Shown here one piece after another: positions 57,589-64,000 of a stretch of DNA of 64,000 nucleotides. The notes beneath the pieces were generated by a model. The model was given only the letters and a program-made list of their open reading frames with translations, was not told the DNA's origin and ran no database searches. Where the stretch lies: positions 248,001 to 312,000 of the forward strand of contig JAIXYN010000085.1 in the NCBI GenBank assembly GCA_027490195.1, written 5' to 3'. The DNA is from Verrucomicrobiaceae bacterium (GTDB taxonomy: Bacteria; Verrucomicrobiota; Verrucomicrobiia; Verrucomicrobiales; Verrucomicrobiaceae). A program made the translations under genes and the position numbers. How positions within the stretch are numbered: the stretch's first letter is position 1; every line of letters starts with the position of its first letter.

Positions 57589-57726
57589 TTACATGCCGAG
57601 GCGGATCTGACGAAAGCTGGTGCCAATGCCGATCTGCTCTGCCACATCAGGCACAGGCCAGCCCAAGATGACCGCGGCCACTTCCCGGTCTCTGAAATCA
57701 CTGCTGTTACGTTTCCGATTCAGGGG
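57589..57726 (-). pseudogene. Possible C-terminal gene remnant
   Basis: A minus-strand frame of 45 codons preceded directly by a stop reads like real protein: RDREVAAVILGWPVPDVAEQ, then IGIGTSFRQIRLGM and stop. No start with a Shine-Dalgarno is visible, so it may be the tail of a lost gene or a very short gene. Family not recognised. Confidence 0.25.
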
Positions 57727-57745
57727 CTACATGGTATTTCAAACT

Positions 57746-58336
57746 TTAAACTCTGCTTCCCATCCACTCCCTCACCGACTCCGCAATCTCCTCCGGCGTT
57801 GCGCAGTTCACCGGCACCGCAGCCGCCCGACCCTGGCAGTCCACACCGTACAGCTTGCTCATCTGCCTCAGCGCCCTGAGCCGCACCGACAGCATGGGCG
57901 GATTGGTCATTGGCGACACCGCCCCGACACCCCACTCTTTCTCGCCCCCCGCATTCCCCTGCACCTCAGCAAACGTCCCCACCACCGTCTCCCACAGCGC
58001 CACACTGACCTGCTCCCGCAGCGCCGTGACATCCCCCTCCGACTTCGGAGCCCGCACTGGCAGCACCCTCTCCGGCTTCGGCACCAGCGCCGCCCGTGCC
58101 GCACAGCTTTCCCGCCAGAACTCCCGCACCTCCCACAGGCGCATCCCCAGCACCCCCGCCGCCGCCCGCAGCGACAGCCCCCGGCGCACTCGCAGCTCGA
58201 ACACCAGATCCGCCCCCGTCAGCCCCTTCCCCCGCGCCCGCGCCAGCCACCGCCGCAAACTCGCCCGCTGCACCCCACGCCGCCGCACCTTGGCGCGGCT
58301 TGCACGTTTTTTCTTTGGAGAAGAAGCATCCATCAT
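57746..58336 (-). CDS. Hypothetical HTH protein
   Basis: 196 residues if the ATG at 58336 is used; an ATG at 58378 would add 14. The N-terminus is very basic (SPKKKRASRAKVRRRGVQRA), followed by a helix-turn-helix-like stretch (about 45-85: LTGADLVFELRVRRGLSLRA, AAGVLGMRLWEVREFWRES). The C-terminal part has LRALRQMSKLYGVD and ATPEEIAESVREWM. A DNA-binding protein of the small-terminase or transposition-accessory type is possible, but I do not recognise the family. Plus-strand frames over the same GC-rich DNA are less protein-like. Confidence 0.5.
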   Translation of the reverse strand: MMDASSPKKKRASRAKVRRRGVQRASLRRWLARARGKGLTGADLVFELRVRRGLSLRAAAGVLGMRLWEVREFWRESCAARAALVPKPERVLPVRAPKSEGDVTALREQVSVALWETVVGTFAEVQGNAGGEKEWGVGAVSPMTNPPMLSVRLRALRQMSKLYGVDCQGRAAAVPVNCATPEEIAESVREWMGSRV

Positions 58337-58585
58337 CAAAGCCGTCAAAAGTTGATGGCAGGCCCTGGTATTCATCACCCGCCCACCACATCATACCACA
58401 ACCCTTGGGTCCGCTTTTTCAAATTCAAGCTCTTTGTTTAAAGCTCCAGGATCGTCCGAGGCGTACAGCCTGAAATCAGTTCATTCCCTTGCCAATTCTC
58501 TGCCCCCTCCGCCTCTCTGCTCCTCTGCGGCAAAAACGAACGGACCCACGCCAGCCATTCGCCCGAATAACATTCCTGAATCCGG

Positions 58586-58790
58586 AATTTCTGAATGCCT
58601 TGATCAGCGTTTAATGAGCGTCATATCAGCGGTTAAAAATTCTGGTTCTGGCCGCGCTGCCCCTCGGTGAAACGCCCCGATTTGAACCGCTCATGTGACG
58701 CTAACAAGACGCTAATCATCCAGCAACTAGACAGCACCTGCGGTCCCCTTGGCTGGATCATTCAAATATTCAGGCAAAGGAATGTGACGG
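58586..58790 (+). repeat. 205-bp direct repeat, copy 1
   Basis: It starts AATTTCTGAATGCCT and ends GGAATGTGACGG. By eye it is about 95% identical to 58956-59161, in the same orientation, 370 bp away. No transposase and no terminal inverted repeats are seen. Confidence 0.85.
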
Positions 58791-58955
58791 GAAACAAATT
58801 CCCCTGCCAATCCATTCCCGTGCCAATTTCCACGCCTCCGCAACGCCAGAACCCGCTGTCCACCTCCAAAGAAACCGCCATGATTCCAGAATAACATTCC
58901 CAACTCCGGAGCCGAGCAAACGAGACCGACGACCGCCGGAAGAGCGAAGCAAATC

Positions 58956-59161
58956 AATTTCTGAATGCCTTTATTAGCGTCTCATGAGCGTCATATCAGC
59001 GGTTAAAAACTTCTGGTTCTGGCCGCGCTGCCTCTCGGTGAAACGCCCAGATTTGAACCGCTCATGTGGCGCTAACAAGACGCTAATCATCCAGCAACAA
59101 GACAGCACCTGCGGTCCCCTTGGCTGGATCATTCAAATATTCAGGCAAAGGAATGTGACGG
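58956..59161 (+). repeat. 205-bp direct repeat, copy 2
   Basis: Same segment as 58586-58790 with a few substitutions and one inserted base. The spacer between the copies (58791-58955) is not repeated. Confidence 0.85.
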
Positions 59162-59280
59162 AAAAAATCCCCTGTCCCCATTCCTTTGCTCTCCATTCCT
59201 TTGCAAAAAAGCACACCCACCAAACTACCCCGCCCCGCCGCAACAACAAAAAGCCCCGAGCCCCTTCTCAGGAACTCAGG

Positions 59281-59323
59281 GCAAACGACTGCAAACCATC
59301 GCAAACAACGGCAAACCACCGCC
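59281..59323 (+). repeat. Short-period CAAAC-type repeat after the SDR gene
   Basis: Units of about 10-12 nt of the form CGCAAAC with variable spacer. The same type of unit is found at 60838-60884, in both cases just downstream (minus strand) of a stop codon. Confidence 0.5.
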
Positions 59324-59337
59324 AACTTCCCCTTCCC

Positions 59338-60111
59338 CTACCGCAGATTCACCGCACCCCCATCAATCGGGTAGGAACTGCCCGTCACAAAGGAGGCCTC
59401 ATCGCTGCACAGATACAGTGCCAGCGCCGCAATCTCCTCCGGCTTGGCCATGCGCCCAATCGGCTGCGCCTCACTCAGCTTCTGAAACATCTCTGCTTCC
59501 TGGCCCGGATACGTCTTTGCCAGATACCCGTCCACAAACGGCGTGTGCACCCGCGCCGGAGCGATGCAATTGCAGCGAATCCCCTGCTTGATGAAATCCT
59601 TCGCGATGGAGTACGTCATCATCAAAACCGCGCCCTTCGTCATCGAATAAGCAAAGCGGTCCGCCAGCCCCATCTGCGCCGCGATGGAGCACATGTTGAG
59701 GATCACGCCATAGTTCTTGGCCGTCATGTGCGCCAGCGCCGCTTGCGCGCAGGCATGCACGCCCTTGATGTTCACCCGGTGCAGGCGGTCCATGTCCTCC
59801 TCCGCCGTGGTCAAGGCCGTGCCGATGTGCGCGATGCCCGCGTTGTTCACCAGCACGTCGATCTTCCCATGCGTGGCTGCCACCTCATCAAAAATCGCCT
59901 TCACCTCCGCATAGCTGCCCACATCACAGGCCGAACCACGGGCACTGCCGCCGGCAGCCTGGATCTGATCCACCGTCCCCTGCGCCGCCTCCTGCTTCAA
60001 ATCCAGCACCTCCACATGCGCCCCCTGCTTGGCGAAAAGAATGGCGATGGCCTGGCCGATGCCTGATCCGGCCCCGGTGATGATGACGGTTTTATTGGCG
60101 AGTGAGAACAT
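59338..60111 (-). CDS. Short-chain dehydrogenase/reductase (SDR)
   Basis: 257 residues from the ATG at 60111, normal for classical SDRs. The cofactor motif is TGAGSGIG (12-19), the Asp of VLDLK points to NAD(H), NNAG is at about 89-92 and the catalytic Tyr and Lys are in YSMTK (about 155-159), with Ser in the preceding NMCSIAAQ. The end, PIDGGAVNLR, is typical. The substrate is uncertain; similar proteins oxidise sugar acids or act as 3-oxoacyl reductase-like enzymes, and the sugar-related neighbours favour a sugar acid. Single gene. Confidence 0.93.
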   Translation of the reverse strand: MFSLANKTVIITGAGSGIGQAIAILFAKQGAHVEVLDLKQEAAQGTVDQIQAAGGSARGSACDVGSYAEVKAIFDEVAATHGKIDVLVNNAGIAHIGTALTTAEEDMDRLHRVNIKGVHACAQAALAHMTAKNYGVILNMCSIAAQMGLADRFAYSMTKGAVLMMTYSIAKDFIKQGIRCNCIAPARVHTPFVDGYLAKTYPGQEAEMFQKLSEAQPIGRMAKPEEIAALALYLCSDEASFVTGSSYPIDGGAVNLR

Positions 60112-60400
60112 GAGCAGAAGAGAACTGTGATTGGCAGCCCTTTTTTACCCCTTTCGCCGTTTTCGCCAAACAATTCTGAGTTCCCCCGCACGAATCCCAC
60201 CAATCCACCCACCACCTCACGCATACCACCGCTTGATTCTACTTTGGCGAGTTCTGGACGGCACCTTGAACCCAAGGCGTCTCATGCCGTCGGATAAAGA
60301 GGCCTGCCTTTCACAGCTCCCTGGACGGCGCACCTTTTTGATCGCCAGCGACGCGACAGACCCGAAATCACGGACCCGCACAGCAGTTCCCTACCATTCC

Positions 60401-60450
60401 TGACGCGCCCTGAAGGGCTGGTAGGGATGCGTTGTGCGCGTCCCTGGAAT
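60401..60450. repeat. Paired hairpins in intergenic DNA
   Basis: Two adjacent stem-loops, 60407-60418 and 60423-60445. No T run follows. They look like part of a dispersed intergenic repeat, which cannot be confirmed from one copy. Confidence 0.4.
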
Positions 60451-60637
60451 CCTTCGTCCCAGCGCTGTCTCGCAGCCCCAGCGCACCGCATCCCATCCAG
60501 CGCTCCACCTCCCGCCGCAGCCTTTTTCATCTCACGGCCATCGCGTTGCAGAAGGGTTGGTTGTCCAGAGGGATGGTCAAATGATGAGGGGTAGAATGAT
60601 TTTTCCGGAGGGCTGTAGGTGTGGGGGCACGCTTTCT

Positions 60638-60720
60638 ACGCGAATAACCGCGAATAACCGCGAATCAGAACCCGCCCAGCGCCATTCGTGAAAATTCGCG
60701 GTTATTCGCATCATTCGCGT
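60638..60720. repeat. Inverted repeat built of GCGAATAACC units
   Basis: The left arm (60638-60665) has CGCGAATAAC repeated; the right arm (60684-60720) holds GCGGTTATTCGC and ATTCGCG in inverted order. The arms can pair into a long imperfect hairpin. Confidence 0.65.
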
Positions 60721-60837
60721 TGGAAACTCCCGGCCCGTAACCGGGGCATTCCTGCCCCCTCTGAGTCCCCCGCCACTCATCCCCCTCTTGCGCTTTTTTG
60801 CGCCCCATTGCGGCCACCTCAACTCTGGATTCTTCCC

Positions 60838-60884
60838 AACAACCGCAAACAATCGCCAACCACTGTCAACAACCGCAAACTCCC
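60838..60884 (+). repeat. Short-period CAAAC/CCAAC repeat after hflX
   Basis: About four units of the form CCGCAAACAA/CGCCAACCA just downstream (minus strand) of the HflX stop codon, like those at 59281-59323. Confidence 0.5.
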
Positions 60885-60900
60885 CCGCCCCCCGCCCCCT

Positions 60901-62229
60901 CTACTTCTTCCCCTTCTTCTTTCCCGCCTCGGGATCCACCGGCAGAAACGCCGCGAACCGGCTCTCCAACCGCTTTGGCATCACGCACTGAATCTCCGCC
61001 AGACCCGTTTCATAGTCCTCGCTCAGCATCTTCCCTTCCTGATGGATCAGCGCCACGAGGTCCATGCGATCCAGCGGCAGGCTCAGCGTCAGCCGCACCA
61101 CACGGTCGATCAAGAAATCATGCAGGCGATGCAGCAGATCGTCCATCCCCTGCCCCGTCTTCACCGAAATAGTCACCGCCTCAGGAAACTCCCGCTTCAG
61201 CTCCATCAGCCGCGGATCATCGATCAAATCCACCTTGTTGAGCACCAGCAGCACCTTCTTCTCCCCCGCGCCCAGCTCCGCCAGCACCTTGGACGTGGTC
61301 TGGTAAAACTCCACGGCCTGCAGTGAACTGGCGTCGATGACGTGAATCAAAAAGTCCGCCTGAATGGCCTCCTCCAGCGTGGCGCGGAATGACTGCACCA
61401 GATCATGCGGCAGATTGCGAATGAAGCCCACCGTATCCGTCACCAGCAACGGCTGACCATCCGGCAGCTCCATCCGCCGCGTCGTCGTGTCCAGCGTGGC
61501 AAACAGCTTGTTTTCCACATACGCATCTGCCTCCGTCAGCTTGTTCAGCAGCGATGACTTCCCCGCATTCGTGTAGCCCACAATGGCCGCATGCGGCACC
61601 GGCGTGCGGAGGCGGTCCTTGCGCATCGTCTCCCGCTGCTTCTTCACTTCTTCCAGGTCCGCCTTCAGCTTGTCCAGCCGCTTGCTCGCCAGACGGCGGT
61701 CCACTTCCAACTGCGTCTCCCCTTCACCACGCGCCGCACCCGCGCCGCCCACCCCACCGCCGGCGCCACCGCCCTGACGGTCCAAGTGAGCCCACATGCG
61801 CGTCAGCCGCGGAATCGAGTACTCCATCTTTGCCAGCTCCACCTGCAGGCGCGCCTCACGCGTCTTCGCCCGCATGTTGAAAATGTCCAAAATCACCTCA
61901 TGCCGGTCGATCACACAGATATCGCCCTCACTTTCCCAAGCCCGCTGCTGCCCCGGACTCAGCTCATTGTCCCAGACAATGACATCCGCCCCCAGCTCCT
62001 TGGCCTCCTTCATGAGCTCCGCCGATTTCCCGCTGCCAATGAGGTAGCGCGCCGTGTGCTCTCGCGCAAAAACCAGCTCCTTGCCAATGATGTTGATGCC
62101 CAGCGTACCCACCAGTTCGGCCAGCTCCTCCAGCAGATCAGTCGCTTCCTGCTTCTGGCGGCGGTCAAAGTACGCACCGACCAGAAAAGCGTTTTCGACG
62201 GCATTGGGTTTTTCTCGGATGTCAAACAT
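60901..62229 (-). CDS. hflX: Ribosome-associated GTPase HflX
   Basis: 442 residues from the ATG at 62229 (MFDIREKPNAVE); upstream in-frame starts would enter the divergent lipoprotein gene. HflX binds the 50S subunit and splits stalled or heat-damaged ribosomes. The N-terminal HflX domain (about 10-165) includes ADVIVWDNELSPGQQRAWE and the conserved VIDRHEVILDIF. The coiled-coil linker follows a Gly-rich loop (QGGGAGGGVGG) and GEGETQLEVDRR. The G domain has G1 GYTNAGKSS (about 217), G3 DTVGF (about 264) and G4 NKVD (about 330). The C-terminus is basic (GKKKGKK). Single gene. Confidence 0.96.
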   Translation of the reverse strand: MFDIREKPNAVENAFLVGAYFDRRQKQEATDLLEELAELVGTLGINIIGKELVFAREHTARYLIGSGKSAELMKEAKELGADVIVWDNELSPGQQRAWESEGDICVIDRHEVILDIFNMRAKTREARLQVELAKMEYSIPRLTRMWAHLDRQGGGAGGGVGGAGAARGEGETQLEVDRRLASKRLDKLKADLEEVKKQRETMRKDRLRTPVPHAAIVGYTNAGKSSLLNKLTEADAYVENKLFATLDTTTRRMELPDGQPLLVTDTVGFIRNLPHDLVQSFRATLEEAIQADFLIHVIDASSLQAVEFYQTTSKVLAELGAGEKKVLLVLNKVDLIDDPRLMELKREFPEAVTISVKTGQGMDDLLHRLHDFLIDRVVRLTLSLPLDRMDLVALIHQEGKMLSEDYETGLAEIQCVMPKRLESRFAAFLPVDPEAGKKKGKK

Positions 62230-62283
62230 GGGGTAGCCAGTATGGAGCACGCCAGCGCATTGCCAAGCTGCGTATTCCATGCC

Positions 62284-62814
62284 ATGAACACCCACATGAC
62301 ACGCCGCCACCTTCTGCTCAGCCTCTGCCTCGGTCTCGCCGCCTGCGATTCCTCAGACACCGCCCCCCTCCCGCTGAACCTCTACGAATGCGACGCCGGC
62401 GAAACCGCCCTGCGCCACCTCATCACCCAACTGCCCGACATCAATCCCGGCGTCGCCAAAAGCTACTCCATCGTCCTCGGCGAGATCAACCGCGACGGTA
62501 TGACCCCGGCCACCGATGAGTTCACGAAACGCTTGGCCGACTTGAAGCTCAAATTCATCAACGCGCAATTTTTGAAGGACATCGAGCCCGACCACACCAT
62601 TGCGGATCCCGACACAAGACTCGCCGCATTTGTCCTCCAGCTGCGCAGCCTCCAGCCCACCAGCGCCACCACCTGGGACGCCGAAGTCGGCTGGAGCTAC
62701 AAAAAGGAATTCGCGCGCATGAAAGTGCAACTCGAAGTCAAAAATGGCAAAACCACCGTGGTAAGCTTCAAAAACCTCGAAAGCTCTTCATCCAAAACAC
62801 CAGCGGTCAATTAA
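62284..62814 (+). CDS. Predicted lipoprotein
   Basis: 176 residues from the ATG at 62284; an ATG at 62296 gives MTRRHLLLSLCLGLAAC and may be the true start. This is a lipoprotein signal with lipobox LAAC and Asp at +2. The rest (DAGETALRHLITQLPDINPG, KSYSIVLGEIN, FVLQLRSLQPTS) is a small globular domain of unknown family. It would sit in the envelope. It is divergent from hflX with a 54-nt gap and its end overlaps the convergent PH-domain gene by 8 nt. Confidence 0.8.
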   Translation: MNTHMTRRHLLLSLCLGLAACDSSDTAPLPLNLYECDAGETALRHLITQLPDINPGVAKSYSIVLGEINRDGMTPATDEFTKRLADLKLKFINAQFLKDIEPDHTIADPDTRLAAFVLQLRSLQPTSATTWDAEVGWSYKKEFARMKVQLEVKNGKTTVVSFKNLESSSSKTPAVN

Positions 62815-63355
62815 GCCCGCCGTGGTCATCCACGCTGTCCACATCCATTTGCCTCACCCGCTTGCGATCCCGTTCATTTTGAACGGCATTGCGCAGCTTT
62901 TCACGCACCGCCTCAACCCCAGGAATGGCACGCATGACGAGGGAGGGTGTCGTGGCGTCAGAGGTGATCAGCGTCAAATTGCCAAGCCCTACCATTCGTA
63001 GCAGCAGTGGCTGTTCCATGGTGTAATCACGCACGCGGAAGAGTTCCAGTTCATCGACCTTTTTGTTGAGAATCCCTGCACGAATGCGCAAGCGCTGGCT
63101 GGTGAGCTCATAAGTGGTGCATTTCGTGACCCACCAGCGGAAGAGCCACATCATCAATGGAATGATGAGCGCCACATAACCGAGCATGCCAACGCCTGCC
63201 GTTGCCAGACCGAACACGGTAGCGGCAAAGCCGATGCCCCCGGCAAGCAGGAGGCAGAAGAAGTAATACCAGAAGTGAACCCACTGGGAGGTGTGACCGG
63301 ACCAGAGGGTGGTTTCCGCTGCGGCGGAGGGAGCGGGAGCTTCGTCAGTAGCCAT
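62807..63355 (-). CDS. Bacterial PH-domain membrane protein
   Basis: 182 residues from the ATG at 63355. After a polar start (MATDEAPAPSAAAETTLWSG), two membrane segments follow at about 31-52 (FWYYFFCLLLAGGIGFAATV) and 55-75 (GVGMLGYVALIIPLMMWLF). The bPH2/YdbT-like domain (about 80-165) is recognised by TTYELTSQRLRIRAGILNKK, then ELFRVRDYTMEQPLLLRMVG. These proteins are membrane-bound with unknown function. It is 40 nt downstream of the isomerase gene and could share its transcript. Confidence 0.88.
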   Translation of the reverse strand: MATDEAPAPSAAAETTLWSGHTSQWVHFWYYFFCLLLAGGIGFAATVFGLATAGVGMLGYVALIIPLMMWLFRWWVTKCTTYELTSQRLRIRAGILNKKVDELELFRVRDYTMEQPLLLRMVGLGNLTLITSDATTPSLVMRAIPGVEAVREKLRNAVQNERDRKRVRQMDVDSVDDHGGLN

Positions 63356-63395
63356 GATGTGCGAGGGTGTGTGAGTTTTGGATGCGGTTGGAAAA

Positions 63396-64000
63396 TCAGA
63401 GCAACGATTTGATCTCATCGAGCGCCTGCTTGGTACGCTTGATGCCTTCGATTTCGGTGTGCTTGTCGCCTTCGTATTCGATGCCGATGTAGCCATTGTA
63501 GCCAGCCTTGACGACGATGTTGATCAGGCGCTCGAAATCGAGGGTCATCTCGCGGCCTTCGCGGCGGTCTTCGGTGTAGAACTTGCCAGCGCCGGTGTCC
63601 CAGTCATAGGCCTTGGCGCTCATGCCCTTTTTCACCCAGGGCATGAACTCACGCAGACCTTTGTAGGGGTTGTAGAGTTCGCCTTTGACGCGGTCGGTGT
63701 AGAAATTGCCGAAGTCCGGCAGAATGCCGACGCGGGCGTGGTCTGCTGCTTTCATGACTCCGGTGAGCCAGAGGCCGTTGCTGGAGAGGCCGCCATGATT
63801 TTCGACCACGACGAAGAGTCCGCGTTTGTCGCCTTCCACGCACAGGCGATGCAGGCCATCGGCGGCGAGTTTCATCTGCTCGTCCCCGCTGAGCTTCGGA
63901 TCGCTGGCGGCATTCACGCGTATGCTGTGGCAGCCGAGGGTGGCAGCGGCATCGAGCCACTTGAGATGATTTTCAACGGTCTTCGCACGCTTGGCCTCAT
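63396..64000 (-). CDS. Sugar phosphate isomerase/epimerase-type TIM barrel (partial, 5' end beyond the window)
   Basis: At least 201 codons are inside the window and the frame is open at the right edge; an internal ATG at 63917 is not the start because coding sequence (KRAKTVENHLKWLDAAATLG) continues upstream. The family is the xylose isomerase-like TIM barrel. Metal-binding candidates are E in FVVVENHGG, D in GILPDFGNF and E in YIGIEYEGD. These enzymes isomerise or epimerise sugars or inositols. The substrate is unknown. Gfo/Idh-type enzymes such as the one at 50472 often act in the same pathways, but there is no direct link here. Confidence 0.9.
   Translation of the reverse strand, partial: EAKRAKTVENHLKWLDAAATLGCHSIRVNAASDPKLSGDEQMKLAADGLHRLCVEGDKRGLFVVVENHGGLSSNGLWLTGVMKAADHARVGILPDFGNFYTDRVKGELYNPYKGLREFMPWVKKGMSAKAYDWDTGAGKFYTEDRREGREMTLDFERLINIVVKAGYNGYIGIEYEGDKHTEIEGIKRTKQALDEIKSLL

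Larger units (their letters stand above)
58379..59337. other. Intergenic region with duplicated segment
   Basis: 959 bases without a convincing gene. It holds two copies of a 205-bp repeat and, at 59281-59323, short repeats of about 12 nt (CAAAC-rich). Short minus frames ending in RHIPLPEYLNDPAKG occur in both copies of the repeat, which may mean that the repeat carries the end of an old gene. Confidence 0.6.
60112..60900. other. Intergenic region with hairpins and repeats
   Basis: 789 bases without a convincing gene. Contents: hairpins at 60407-60418 (GCCCT..AGGGC) and 60423-60445 (AGGGATGCG..CGCGTCCCT), a long inverted repeat at 60638-60720 and CAAAC-type repeats at 60838-60884. Confidence 0.6.

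Noticed and set aside
57620..58441. 273-residue plus-strand frame opposite the HTH gene
   Set aside because: It is rich in Pro, His and Arg as expected from the antisense of GC-rich coding DNA; the minus frame has helical, HTH-like sequence.

Overview
The window looks like the chromosome of a GC-rich PVC-superphylum bacterium, most likely a verrucomicrobium of the Prosthecobacter/Verrucomicrobium kind. The basis is a very long autotransporter-associated beta-strand repeat protein, a Tat-exported Gfo/Idh/MocA oxidoreductase, a sugar phosphate isomerase/epimerase-type protein, weak Shine-Dalgarno sequences and many intergenic repeats. The assignment is inference from gene content; no rRNA is present.

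Region 1 (1-31473, minus strand) is the 5' part of one giant gene. It starts at 31473 with a signal peptide and runs in one frame off the left edge, so at least 10,491 codons are inside the window and the stop lies outside. The long plus-strand open frames over this region are antisense shadows.

Region 2 (31899-50272) is an 18.4-kb integrated island in a tRNA-Arg(CCT) gene. The intact tRNA is at the left end (31861-31932, minus). A 36-bp copy of its 5' half lies at the right end, beside a tyrosine integrase. The duplicated part is the 5' half, so the left-end tRNA now has an island-derived upstream region. The right part of the island carries a minus-strand maintenance module: integrase, a coupled unknown gene, an AT-rich short-period repeat, an excisionase-like HTH protein and a ColE2-type replicase/primase. 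The left and middle part carries a plus-strand defence operon: SNF2-type helicase, DUF4391, type III Mod methyltransferase, type III Res, Sel1 repeat protein, DUF4268 nuclease-like protein, a 49-residue ORF joined to both neighbours by ATGA overlaps, and a TIR protein. The likely logic is modification and restriction of DNA backed by a possible abortive TIR/nuclease branch. The second half is inference.

Region 3 (50472-58400) starts with a Tat oxidoreductase and then holds further defence-type genes outside the island: a 1045-residue DUF4062/NB-ARC/TPR STAND protein, and a divergent pair of an XRE/zinc-ribbon regulator and an effector-domain/TIR protein. A small HTH protein follows.

Region 4 (58400-64000) holds intergenic repeats (two 205-bp direct copies, inverted repeats) and ordinary genes: an SDR dehydrogenase, HflX, a lipoprotein, a bacterial PH-domain membrane protein and a TIM-barrel isomerase running off the right edge.
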